Assembly: GCF_041296385.1 (NCBI RefSeq)
Contig: NW_027184085.1
Location: forward strand, 14,978,801 to 15,042,800
DNA length: 64,000 nt
Reading direction: 5' to 3'
Source of the DNA: Aphelocoma coerulescens
Lineage: Eukaryota; Chordata; Aves; Passeriformes; Corvidae
Shown piece after piece: positions 28,824 to 39,380 of the stretch. Position numbers and translations under genes: made by a program. The notes under the pieces are model-generated. The model saw nothing but the letters and a program-made list of their open reading frames with translations. It ran no database searches and had not been told where the DNA came from. Numbering within the stretch: position 1 is the first letter of the stretch; each line of letters begins with the position of its first letter.

Positions 28824-30660
28824 CTCTTTTTTGATGAGGTGTGTGTAGTGTTTCACAGCAGAGAGTCAGTTTTGGGCTTGTATGCTGAAACCAAAATGAA
28901 GTCTAAAAGTTTTTCGTGGTTCTTATAATTTTATCTGAAATGTTGCAACATAAAATATAAATCAAAAGATTCCTATTGTGTTCTGTAAATATTATCTATG
29001 AATTTGTCTTGAGGCTGTTTTGTCTTGTTCTTGTGGGTGTTGATTTTTGTGAAATTAAACATTGAAATTACTGTTTAATATACAGTAAATTGTGCATTTT
29101 ATTAAAGATAAAAATCAGGTGGTTTCAAGTCTAAGAATTTAGAAAAAACTGCTGTTGGCAGAGATCTTTATATCAATAATTGGGAACTGATCATATAGGT
29201 GAAAACACAAAAGTAGCTTGACTAAATAACACATCTATTTTGATTTACATAAATTGGTAAAATATATTTTAATACTTTGGTCATAAAACCATAAATGTTT
29301 TCTATTACACTACACACTGTAATTCAATTATGATGACCCATTTAAGTAATGTAATTGCTGCAGTCCTAAAAAGGAGTTTTCTGTTTTATAAAATTTTGTT
29401 CACAGCTAAAAGAAAAAATAGATTTTTACAGAGCCATTTTATACCTCCAAAGAAACCTATAGAAAAATTTTGAAATACCGTAGGAACTTAAAATTAACTG
29501 ATTCTTTTACTTTCTTATGGTAACTAGTAGCGTGCAATTTAAAGTTCCGTATAAAATTTTAAAATATACAGAATACTTGGGCAAATTATTCTGTTCTTCA
29601 TCAGATTCTAGTTAATGCTAATAATAATATATTTTTATAAGCAAAATTTTTTTTGTCCACAGTATTAAACACTGTGCAACTAAAATTTTATTGAAAATTT
29701 TTGAGAACATGTGAATAAGCTCTGATAACTTAGCAGCATAGTATCTTCATATTTGACCAACTTCTGAAGCCCCTCCACAGCCAAAGGTATCTCTACACTT
29801 ATTAGTCTGTGCCACATAAAGTCTTGATAAAAATAAATAAATTAAGGACTTCAGAAGTTAGCCAGCAGTTAATTTTTAAAGATATAATAGGATTAAAATA
29901 CTTCAGTGGAACAAGGGGATCAAGTGCAGTATTGTTCAAACGTGGTTTTTATTTTTGCAGCCTAACAGCATCTCCTCTGACCGTGTTAGGCGGACTTTCA
30001 GAAAGAAAGGAGAGAGAACTGAAACTCAGTGAGGAAGCTCTCTATGTTCTTGTGTATGTTAAGAAACTGATAGAGCTTTGCAACTAACTATTATTGTTTT
30101 AGGAGTTACCTTCCTAGGCCATGGTTTCATCACAGCAGGGTTCTTCTTAGAAAGCGAATAGGAACATTCATTTCTTTACTCTGACCTGAACAGAAGTGTA
30201 TGATGTGCAGCAAATTCAGGTCTTGCTTATGATGTCTCCAACTGAACTCACTGATGCTCTTTTTGTGACCAAGTGCTACACAACTGGGCCCAACTACTGG
30301 GTGGGATTTTTAAGTTTAGCACGTATTTTATGGTAAATGTGCATTAGATATTCTGCTAATTTGCTGCTATAATTTTCTAACAGCTACATTATTTAGTTTC
30401 ATATAAAATTTCATAGATGATAGACACTATTGCAAATAATGCCTATGTGTGTGTTTGAAAGAAGTTTCTTACTCTGTTTCTATTGCCAAAAATAGTTAAA
30501 TACCTCAGTCAAACTCAGAATGTCATTTTGGTACTTTTCTGGTCACACAAGCCATGATACACCGGTCAGAAGATGTGTCTTTCAGTTTCTATTTAACTTT
30601 CTCTATGTTAGTGTTTTGTTTGTTTTTCTCAAAGTTTAATAAATGTATTGTCTTTGATCT
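28824..30660 (+). other. GHR: GHR 3' untranslated region
   Basis: AT-rich non-coding sequence follows the GHR stop. Candidate poly(A) signals are ATTAAA at about 29101, overlapping AATAAA motifs at 29832-29841, and AATAAA at 30638-30643. The last is followed within 20-40 bases by T/G-rich sequence, so I take it as the distal end; shorter isoforms from the upstream signals are possible. A further AATAAA near 30752 lies close to the CR1 fragment that starts at about 30840. No open reading frame of note is present. Confidence 0.7.
30638..30643 (+). terminator. Likely distal GHR poly(A) signal
   Basis: Canonical AATAAA about 1.8 kb after the GHR stop, followed by GT/T-rich sequence (TGTATTGTCTTTG and then TGTGGTTTTTTG). 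It is the last good signal but one before the CR1 block. The 3' end itself cannot be seen directly. Confidence 0.55.
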
Positions 30661-30839
30661 GTCTGGACACAATGTGGTTTTTTGCAGGTAATTAATCCTT
30701 TTTTAACAGAAAATAGAGATTGTGTTAGGAGAAATCTAGTATTTCTCATTGAATAAAGCACAATGCCACTTTCCTCAGAATAGAAACAACAGAAACAGTG
30801 TTTTCACTGATGAATATATACGGAGGGATAGGACATATT

Positions 30840-31800
30840 GCACCCAGAGACGTGTTATCAGTTTAGCAGACCCATTTACCTGCTGCTGGAACATCCTGTG
30901 ATTGGCAGGTTGGTCCCCAGCCTGCACCAGTGCGTGGGTTTATTCTTCCCCAGCTGCAGGACCGTGCATTTGCCTTTGTTGAACTTCATTAGGTTCTCCA
31001 GCCTGTCCAATTCTCACACAGTCTTTGGGTGTGTCAACCACTCCTCCCAGTCCTGTGTCATCAGCAAACTTGTCCCTTTATCCAGGTCACTGATCAATAA
31101 ACTGAACTAGACTGGATGCAGTACTGACCCCTGGGGAGCACCGCTGACTACAGGCCTCCAGCTGCACTCTGTGCTGCTGACCACAACCCTCTCTGAGCTC
31201 TGACAGTCAGTTCTCAACCCACCTCATTGTCCACTCATCAACCCCTGCTTCCTGAACTTCCTGTGAGGGTGTTATGGGAGACAGTGTTAAAAAGCCTTGC
31301 AGAAGTCCAGGTAGACCACATCCACTGGTCTTCCCTCATCTACCCAGCCAGCCATTCCATAATAGAAGGCTACCATATTCTTCCTGTTTAGTCCCTATGC
31401 TACATGCATTCATCTACAAGCATTCCAGGGAGGTAATCAAGCGTGCAGGTCTCTCAGGAGGGGTGCAAGAGAATTACCACAACCACACACACACCCCTCC
31501 TGGAGGTGGCTGACCTCTTGGTTCTTACCTTTGAAGGCAGCTAGGGAACATCTGTCACTGCTCTAGTTGGCCTAGTTTATTTCCTAATTGGATGCAACTG
31601 TGTGAGCATTGCCATTTTTGATCCCACGCCTGAGGCCCTTCACTTTAAAGCCCATCTCAAACACATTGGCCACCTCGCATGTAAACTGCCAACACTTGTT
31701 CCCTTTCTTAGAATGACACTTTGTTCATAGATTACCTGGCAGAGTTTAATCTGTATCAATATCTCTATTCAGAAACCATGTTGGTTCTGAAAAGCAAGAA
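30840..31800 (-). mobile_element. CR1 LINE reverse transcriptase fragment (decayed)
   Basis: On the - strand, broken frames retain reverse transcriptase signatures typical of avian CR1 ORF2: an AGWVDEG / DVVYLDF-like block near 31310-31375, SGAPQGSVL near 31115-31145, KFADDT...LGGVVDT at about 31025-31070 with the catalytic FADD at 31057-31068, and a following RLENL-like segment. Many frameshifts and stops show it is inactive. The part above about 31390 is more diverged, but an NQHGF-like remnant near 31775 suggests it belongs to the same element. Confidence 0.8.
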
Positions 31801-34689
31801 CTCAAGTTGCTCTGCTGGCTGTCTTTTGGTGTCATCAAGAAGCCACTGTGCTTTGTAAGAGTTTGGATTTGAGCCTCTTTTTATCCATCAAAGACAAAGT
31901 AAATGTCCAAGGCGTAGTGTTACAAGAAACTTAAAACAGCATCATCTATGCCAGTTTCTATTAAGATAAGAAATAATTTTGTCAAACATAATGACTTATA
32001 CTACTATTCTTTACTACTTAAAGTGAAACATTTTTTCTGACTGACGATACAGGAAGTGAGATCAGCAAATGCTGAGAGCTGTTCAGTCTGAATGAAAATT
32101 AACATTATCAAAGATATATTTTACATTTATAAATGGAGTATTAAAGAGTTGAGTGCTCTATAGACCTGACATGATTTTAGAAATGCTTCAAATTAATGAT
32201 GACAGTCTCTGTTGGGAACACTTTACTGTCATTTACAGCTTAGTATATATAATCACGTATGCATCAGCACAGTTGTAAGAATGGAAAGTAACTCTCTGAT
32301 TCAAAGAGAAACTTAAAACCATATGACATTTAGCCACAGGCAACTTTCTTTCCTGCATTGAGATTTACTATCTCAGGGGCCTCCTATCAGACAGATAAAA
32401 AGGAGTGCCTGATGCAGACTACCTGACCTGAGACGATAAGGGAGAAAATGTTTGGAGCATGACACTATTTTTATTAAAGAAGAAATGCAAAGTTGGGTGC
32501 TAGAAAAAGAAGTAAACACTACAGGATATTAGTTTTGCAATACAAGTTTTTCAGTTTAACCCAGAATATCTATTTCACTGAGATGGTGGAATTGGTAAGA
32601 ATTTAATCAGCTTTTATAGTCAATTGACTTTGAGGAGATACAAGTGGATATAGCCCTCTCTTGGAACTGACTCTGCCTAAATGTAATTTTACAATACAAA
32701 TTCTTCTCTCTGACTAATCATTATTAATTGCATACACAGTCAGTGCTTTAACTGCCATAGAACCCATGCCCTCAGGCTACAGAGAAGCAAGATGTAGTCC
32801 AAATCCATTTTGGTGATTAGTAAACTACTTAAACACTCTGGCATAACTGCATTGAGCAAGCGCTTCCTTATCTTCTCTACTCAGGGCTATTAGAGTAGGT
32901 AACATTTGGAAGCAGATAGAAGAGAAACTGTACCAATGGTGTCAGAGAACCAGGCATAGCAGAGCAGCTGCCAGCAGTCAGAATGATAAGCAGATGCAGT
33001 TATTCAAATTGATGCATCTAGTAAACTGGCACACTGTTTGATAGGTTTAATTTTTTATCACAACAGTATTTGGAATTTCTTTTGCATAATATAAATTTCT
33101 TTATCCTAATTTATTAAAATTAGCTGACTAATGATGCATTAGCTTCCTGAAATTAGTCTGAGAAAGCAGATCATCCCACATCATGTGGTAATTTGTGAGA
33201 GAACATAGGTGAATTCCCCTCCTTGACACTGGAAGAAATAAAAGTCTGCAGAAGGCTTAGTGGGAGTAAAAGCAAAGTTGAAGAGCTTATGCTTACAACT
33301 TTCTATAGCTTCCCATCACAGATGCTACAAATAATGCTTCCGCCCGCTACTGTCCTTGGTCTACTTTTGAGCTCATACTGAAGGAAATGAAATCTGTTCC
33401 CCAGGAGACACCTGAGACCTAGACATGGCAGGAAATTGATTTGTCATATTTTTTTCTGCAGTAGTAACTTTAACAGATTTTTTTAAATATATATATATTA
33501 TTTCCCTTGAATATGAAACCTTACAATATTATACTAGAAAGACATAAAGTATAGATCAATACAGTGGCAGTTAACTTCCTCATACTAAAAATTTTCAGAT
33601 CTATTTCACAACAGCTATCTGTATAGCATGTACAGTGCTGCAGTCTCAAGTTACAGAGGAAATACCAACCTTGCCTTTCTGAATGAAAAACTCCTTCAGG
33701 AACTAATTCTGTGAGCCAGCTAAATGTACTTTCCTTGGGAGCGTAAGGCTCAGGCTTGGAAATTTACCAAAGACATGATTTCTGGCTAAAACTGCACTAC
33801 CAAATGAGCACAAGTCATTTGGTCCAACCCTTCTTCAACAGGTATTTGTGCACAGTATGGTTGTCACCCAGAGATCATTATGAGCATCTTATCCTCCACC
33901 TGTTGTGGCCTAGCTGTGTGGGGTTCCTTAACCTAAGTTTTTAGCTATGTGGTAGAATTATTTCTTTCTTGGTGCACTTTTTTTGGTGGAATGAGTAAGA
34001 TGTTAAGTGACAGTCTCTGAGCCAAACTACTGCCAGAACAATGTGCAGCTCTGGACAAGCTCCTGTGTCAACTGCAATTAGATTTGTAAACCTACTGCAT
34101 TTGAAGATGCAAAATTTTACTCATTTGGGGTTCATACATGTTGTACTCACAGTCAGATACCAAGAACAGACTAGCCAAAGAATGATCTATTTTATGAAAA
34201 GTTCCAGGGACACATGGTCTCTTGCTTTTATAGGGTAAATAATGGCAAAGTTGTGGCACTTTCTTCTGAATGTGATTAGTATTAATTAGCTGATTTCTGC
34301 CAATCACCAATTGATCAATTACAACAACCTTGTGAATTTACTTTGTTGAGGAATGTACTAAATGACTGTTTAGAAGCAAAATGCATGCTTGGCACTGAAA
34401 TTGAGCACTGTCAAAAACAGAAACACAAGAAAATAGACATATGTGTCTTTACAAGTTACATTCCTAATTCCATAGTGTAGTAAATGATGCACAAGGCACA
34501 AGTGTTCCTTTCTCACAAGACTACACCCAGCTGTTTAACTTCCATGGGAGAAGGACTGATAGCCAATGGAGGGAAAAGTAAGAAAACAAAGAAAATACCA
34601 TCTAAATGGACAGCTCTGGATAGGATCAATAAGACAAGACTTTACATTCACTGGAAAATGTACTCCCTAAAAAAACATCCTATGGTGTA
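31801..34689. other. Intergenic DNA downstream of GHR
   Basis: AT-rich non-coding sequence with a short (TA)n at about 33487-33499. No gene, RNA or clear repeat was recognised. Confidence 0.7.
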
Positions 34690-34805
34690 CTGTTAGAGCA
34701 TGGTGCTAACAACCCCAAGGTCATGGTTTTGATCCCTATATGGGGCATTCACTTTAGAGTTGATTGTTCTGGGTCCCTTCCAACTCAGAATATTCTGTGG
34801 TTCCA
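34690..34805 (+). mobile_element. tRNA-Ile-derived SINE with CR1-like tail (TguSINE1-like)
   Basis: The left half reads GTTAGAGCATGGTGCTAACA, then CCCCAAGGTC...GGTTTTGATCCC. This is a close match to the D arm, anticodon arm and T arm (box B) of a vertebrate tRNA-Ile gene with scattered changes. The right half ends GGGTCCCTTCCAACTCAGAATATTCTGTGG, the CR1-type 3' tail. A tRNA-Ile head with a CR1 tail is the known design of TguSINE1 in songbirds. The copy lacks the first tRNA bases and a discriminable target duplication. Confidence 0.75.
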
Positions 34806-35616
34806 GAGAAATGTATTTAAGATAATATGCTCCTTGCCACTCTGGCACATATCCATACATTTGCGTGGTTTAAACTCTCACTACCACCCTGGGTTTTTTA
34901 CGTGTACAAGAAAATCAGGTCAGAAGTTCAGCATTACTTTAAAGGTACAAGAGATCCAGAATTACAAATAAATTGTAAGAATATAATTGTTGTATTTGTT
35001 GAAATTATAATAGTTTCACCCATCAGGATTCAACAGAAAGATGAATCCAATGTAGATGGGAAAGCCCAGGAGTACAGATGAGATTACTTAGGAAGCCAGG
35101 AAGCAACACAATTACTTCTCTTGACCTCATTCTTCTTTCTCTTATACTCTTCATCTCTGAGATTCATCAGTCATCTTTGTCATATCCTATTTAAAGTGGA
35201 TAGAATATCTATCCGTTAAATGCTTCCAAGAAAAGACTGGGGGGTTTTGTAGGCTTACACCTTGGCTTGCAGGATAGAGTTTTGACACGACTGGGATTGA
35301 CATGAATGCAGTATAAATAGTAATTTGCAAAGTGAAAACCTTTTGAGAATAAAATTGTACTAGTGATTTCAAGATTTTCAGCTAAGTCAAGAATCTGGTT
35401 TTGCATAATTATGTTCTCTCTGGAAATGACTCCCAATGGATGAGATTGATACCCTCTAATGAAGAATACTTGGCTACTGAAGAACTCGGGGCATAAGAAT
35501 AACTGAATATAGATAGGCACTCTCTTGTCTGTAGCATAGATTAAACTTTTATTTTAATGTAGTTAAATTATTTAGTCTAGGTATTTGATTTCTGTTTTGC
35601 CATAGATATATACATA

Positions 35617-35790
35617 TCCAGACAAGCTGTGGATGTCTCATCCTTGGAAGTCTTTAAGGCCTGGCTGGATGGAGCTCTGAGCAACCTGACCCAGCAAAAA
35701 TTGTCCCTGCCCACAGCAGGGGGGTTGGAACTACGGTACCTTTAAGGCCCCTTCCAACCCAGGCCATTCTATGATTCTGTGATCTATGAA
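35617..35790 (+). mobile_element. CR1 LINE 3' end fragment
   Basis: The sequence GACAAGCTGTGGATG...CTTGGAAGTCTTTAAGGCCTGG through GGGGTTGGAACTACGG to CCTTCCAACCCAGGCCATTC and a terminal TATGATTCTGTGATCT is a CR1 3' end in the + orientation. It ends only about 13-18 bp before the target duplication of the provirus, so the retrovirus inserted next to an old LINE tail. Confidence 0.9.
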
Positions 35791-35802
35791 AAAAACATCT
35801 GT

Positions 35803-35807
35803 GTCAG
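35803..35807. repeat. Provirus target-site duplication, left copy
   Basis: GTCAG lies directly before the left LTR and is repeated directly after the right LTR at 45219-45223. A 5-bp duplication is usual for ERV-L and several gamma-like groups. Confidence 0.9.
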
Positions 35808-36486
35808 TGTCACGATCCGCTAATGCAAGCGGGGGTCGTGATGGTTCGTTTATAGATCTCAGAGTGTAAAAAGGACACAAGAAATTTCAGTTTAAATCAA
35901 AACAGTGCACCTTTATTAAGTGCCCACAACACAGTAATGCAATAGAAGAGAGAAAGGGAGAGAGAGAGAGAGACAAAGTAGGGAGGAAGAAAAAGAGGGG
36001 GGGGAGGCAATAGCTACCAACGGATGAGACGAAGTCCTCGTGGTCTTCCGCCAATAGATTCGTCTTCTTTCCGTGGGGGAGATCTCTCCGACTTGGTTAT
36101 TTCAGAGAGTCCCTTTATAGTCCTTTTCAGAAGCGAGGGGCAACTGGCCAAGAGGTTGGGAAATTTACAGCCATTGTTGTGGAGTCTGTTGCTTTGGGAA
36201 ACAGGTACAGGACAGACGCACAAGACCGGTGTGCAGGACAGGTGTGCAGGGCAGGTCGTTCCTTTCCGCTTCGGCGCAGTCCTTCCCGCCTGGGCAGCAA
36301 GAACAGCGCAGTCCATTGCGACCTGCACTAATTTTCCTCAGGAATGCGTACCAGTTCCCAGCGGGCACACCCCTAGGCAACACTCGGCAGACATCCCACC
36401 TCAGCAGGGCCAGGACTCCTGTGCTCAGTCTCTGTTCTCTGCGATGATCGTGAGGCAGATGAGGGATCTTTGGACTGTCTCTTACA
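35808..36486 (-). repeat. 3' LTR of the provirus
   Basis: 679 bp with terminal TG/CA on the + strand (TGTCAC...CTTACA). On the - strand it carries TATAAA at 36114-36119 and the poly(A) signal AATAAA at 35912-35917, about 200 nt apart, which suggests U3 of about 400, R of about 200 and U5 of about 85 bp. A (GA)n run lies at about 35961-35973. The reading frames inside it duplicate those of the other LTR and are not genes. Confidence 0.95.
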
Positions 36487-36858
36487 CCACCCCGTGACTC
36501 ACGATTGTCGTCAGGAGAGCTCTATCTGCACGATTTTGTAGTGTTGTTGTGAAGTCTTCAGGACTCGTCAATGTTGGTAGCATATCCTGGAAAAGGGGTA
36601 GAGAACATAAGAGAGGAAGGGAAAGAGAAGAAAAGAAAAAGAAGGAAACAAAAGAGAAGGAAATGAATAATTTTAAATCAGAATACACATATAATTTTTT
36701 TAATTAAAATACCTCTAATTTTTTATCACATCTTATTTTAATACTCGTGTAGTTTGTCTCATGTCAATAACCTTGGGTGTGTCTACAGCGGATGGGGTAT
36801 TGGCTAAATTGTGGACATCTATTATAGATGTAAGCTGTGTTAGCCGTTTCATCATTCT
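36487..36858 (-). other. Spacer between env and 3' LTR
   Basis: About 370 bp with no coding frame. On the - strand a pyrimidine-rich run corresponds to the + purine tract at about 36598-36664. The bases just before the 3' LTR read CACGGGGTGG on the - strand, the only candidate for a polypurine primer; it is short and interrupted by a T. Confidence 0.6.
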
Positions 36859-39297
36859 TCAATTCATGATGTATAAGACTGCTGATAAAGCAAAACCAAT
36901 CAAAACCAAAATCAAGAGAACAATGATGGGATGACACAATTTGTTCAGGACACCTGTAGCAGTAGGTGACCACCCAAAAAGAGTATCCCACCACCTGTGT
37001 TCAACATCTTTCTTTACCCTTTCTAGAACACGATGTATTTCTTTCACATTGTGATGAACAGTTACTAAGGTTTTCTGTCTATTTTTCTTGATCTTTTCCA
37101 AAATTTCAATTAAATCTTGGTGAAGCAACAATTGCTTTACCAAAGTAAGGTTCATCCCAATGGGGGTAGGCAATAATTGGTGGATCAGTGTGTAATTGGA
37201 CTGTAAAAGATGATAAGAAGTAACTGGGGCTAAATATGAAAAATCACATCCTATGATTTTAGTAAAGTTACAAACACAAAAATTTGAATGATTTTTTGTA
37301 TCTACTACTAAATTTTCTACAAATACTTCATCACAAGCAGTTCTTAAGCATGCACATCCATTACCTATATAGACAAGCACTGTTTCAGGAGTCTCGTTAG
37401 GATGAATTTCAAAATGACAGATATTTTGTTCTGTATCTAAACAAATATCTTGAGCTCTAATTGCATTACTTTCACAGATGAACCCTTGTTGTTCTCGGAC
37501 AATACAAGTTTCTAAATTAACGGTTTGCCACTTCTCACCAATTTGACGGGCCCATTCTCTATGCTCGAAAGGATAGAGAACAGCTCCATCATGGTTCAGC
37601 CCTAATGCAATGACAGGGAATATCAGATGCACTGAAGCATTACGTATAGTCAGTACAAAGGCTGTGGCTGTGTTTGTGAGGGGATCGTAGGTAAAGTTTA
37701 CTAAGTTCCACCAGGATTGGAATTCTCTTTCAAAATCAGTGGCACTGTCCCAGATTATTTTCCGAATTTCAGTAGGAAAAGTGCCTTCTTCGCCTTCTCT
37801 TATAATTGAGGCAGCAACTGACTGCATCCATAATTGAGCCTGGATGCAGCTGAGAGCTAAAGAAATGTTATTTTGTGTAGCATCGAGTGCGTCAATTATC
37901 AATTTGTGGTCATTCACATTTACCTTTTCCCAATTTGGTAATATGTTTGATAACAACCACTGATGGCTTTCCAAGGCTAATAGGGATGACTGCAGTGGTT
38001 GTTGTATTTTAGTCAAATCTGTAGTTGTGGCAATTAATTTATTCATTAATACTTCTGAATCAATACTATTTAAGATTCCCAATCCTGTTCCCATGACACC
38101 GGTTATGTCTCTTTGCGTTCGTTTCTTAGAAGGGTTTCGCTTTCGCAACCAGGTTGTCCACCCCTCGAAGGAAGTTTGCAGAAAGGGTGAACAAGCTGGC
38201 TGAACTTCTGAGACATTGTTTTGCATGAGCAATTTGACTTGTTTAAGAGACCATGCTGGATTAAATAGTATTTGTTGTTGGCCTGTTTTCCTGATTGTAT
38301 ATGGTCCAACTTTAAAAATTCTTGGGCTCAGCATAACCGGTGGTTGGGTGGTAGGTATTACAACATTGACATTGAGTTTTCCCCAGTGTTTTGTATCGTT
38401 TTTACCACACATGACTTTATGGGAAAATTGCACATCAGTTAAGTTTAGCCAACAATCTTGGTTTTGAATTTCACAAAACAAAACGCGGTCATGAGGTCCA
38501 ATGCTATAACTGTGTATAGGTTTAGTAAAAGATCTACCAATTAGTCTACATCGTATTGAAACATCATCACCTTGGGTTACCATAAAGGGAGGAAAAACGT
38601 TGTTCTTGTCATCTAGTACGAGGGAGGTACTTATACCATGGTACGTAATTACTACACTTAGTATGGGCTTTGCTACAGCATTTATTTTGAATTTATAAGT
38701 TAAACCTTTCAAACCTGGCTGATCTGTCTGGTTATTTTGCCAATTGCATGTTACATAGGCTGATTTAGTTAGAGTAAAGTTATACCAGCAGTCAGTTGGT
38801 TCATTTTTGCAAAGCTTCGTGATTTGGACATTGTTGGTACTGGGGTCTAGGCTGTAGTTACCGACATTCTTCTGACGACAACACAGGATGAAGAGGGTTT
38901 GTGTGTTACACGCCCACTCTGTTGTAGGGCAGAGTTCGGCCGTAATGTTGGGGTGCAGGTCACTTTTCCCATTTGGTTTTAGAAAATTCCCGGTGATTGT
39001 AATGGTGGAAGCTTTCCCGGAGAAAGGTCCTTCTACTTTTCTGCATCTTACCTCAATTTTCTCACCAATTGTTCCATTTAGGGTTGTAGTCCAATCTTTT
39101 GAGTCCCATCCCCATTCATTTGAATGGTATACCTTAGAGTCGTGCAGTACTGCAGTGTCTGGGTTTGGGCGACGATCTCTAGGATGGGATCTTAGAGCAC
39201 TAGTGTACCTAATGGTAGTACCAGACCATGGCCACTCAGCTGCTTTTTGGCCATGGTGTTGTGGTAGGATGCAGAAAAGTATCACCAGTTTTATCAT
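36859..39297 (-). CDS. env: Retroviral envelope glycoprotein (Env)
   Basis: An open frame of 812 residues. The N-terminus is a short hydrophobic signal peptide (about residues 1-17). The surface subunit is rich in N-glycosylation sequons and cysteines. A furin-type R-T-Q-R site ends at residue 396 and is followed at once by a glycine-rich hydrophobic stretch (from residue 397) that fits a fusion peptide. The transmembrane subunit has long helical regions and a cysteine cluster. It ends in a membrane helix at about residues 789-811, leaving essentially no cytoplasmic tail. I see no CX6CC motif of the gamma-type disulfide-linked Env. A splice acceptor (TTTTCACAG on the - strand, AG at 39333-39334) lies 35 bp before the ATG, consistent with expression from a spliced subgenomic RNA. 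The frame is unbroken. Confidence 0.93.
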   Translation of the reverse strand: MIKLVILFCILPQHHGQKAAEWPWSGTTIRYTSALRSHPRDRRPNPDTAVLHDSKVYHSNEWGWDSKDWTTTLNGTIGEKIEVRCRKVEGPFSGKASTITITGNFLKPNGKSDLHPNITAELCPTTEWACNTQTLFILCCRQKNVGNYSLDPSTNNVQITKLCKNEPTDCWYNFTLTKSAYVTCNWQNNQTDQPGLKGLTYKFKINAVAKPILSVVITYHGISTSLVLDDKNNVFPPFMVTQGDDVSIRCRLIGRSFTKPIHSYSIGPHDRVLFCEIQNQDCWLNLTDVQFSHKVMCGKNDTKHWGKLNVNVVIPTTQPPVMLSPRIFKVGPYTIRKTGQQQILFNPAWSLKQVKLLMQNNVSEVQPACSPFLQTSFEGWTTWLRKRNPSKKRTQRDITGVMGTGLGILNSIDSEVLMNKLIATTTDLTKIQQPLQSSLLALESHQWLLSNILPNWEKVNVNDHKLIIDALDATQNNISLALSCIQAQLWMQSVAASIIREGEEGTFPTEIRKIIWDSATDFEREFQSWWNLVNFTYDPLTNTATAFVLTIRNASVHLIFPVIALGLNHDGAVLYPFEHREWARQIGEKWQTVNLETCIVREQQGFICESNAIRAQDICLDTEQNICHFEIHPNETPETVLVYIGNGCACLRTACDEVFVENLVVDTKNHSNFCVCNFTKIIGCDFSYLAPVTSYHLLQSNYTLIHQLLPTPIGMNLTLVKQLLLHQDLIEILEKIKKNRQKTLVTVHHNVKEIHRVLERVKKDVEHRWWDTLFGWSPTATGVLNKLCHPIIVLLILVLIGFALSAVLYIMN

Positions 39298-39331
39298 GGT
39301 TTATGTGGTCTTTTATGTCCCTCGGAGTTCT

Positions 39332-39345
39332 TCTGTGAAAAGCAA
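39332..39345 (-). promoter_or_regulatory. Candidate env splice acceptor
   Basis: On the - strand TTTGCTTTTCACAG forms a good pyrimidine-rich acceptor between the pol stop (39381) and the env ATG (39297). This is inferred from position and consensus only; the matching donor in the leader was not fixed. Confidence 0.5.
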
Positions 39346-39380
39346 ACACAAACAGAGTCTGCCACTAAAGGCAGAAAAAA

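Noticed and set aside
36024..36497. 157-codon frame in the left LTR, repeated as 185 codons at 44756-45313
   Set aside because: Antisense to the LTR, identical in both copies and running out into the flank in the right copy; no coding signature.
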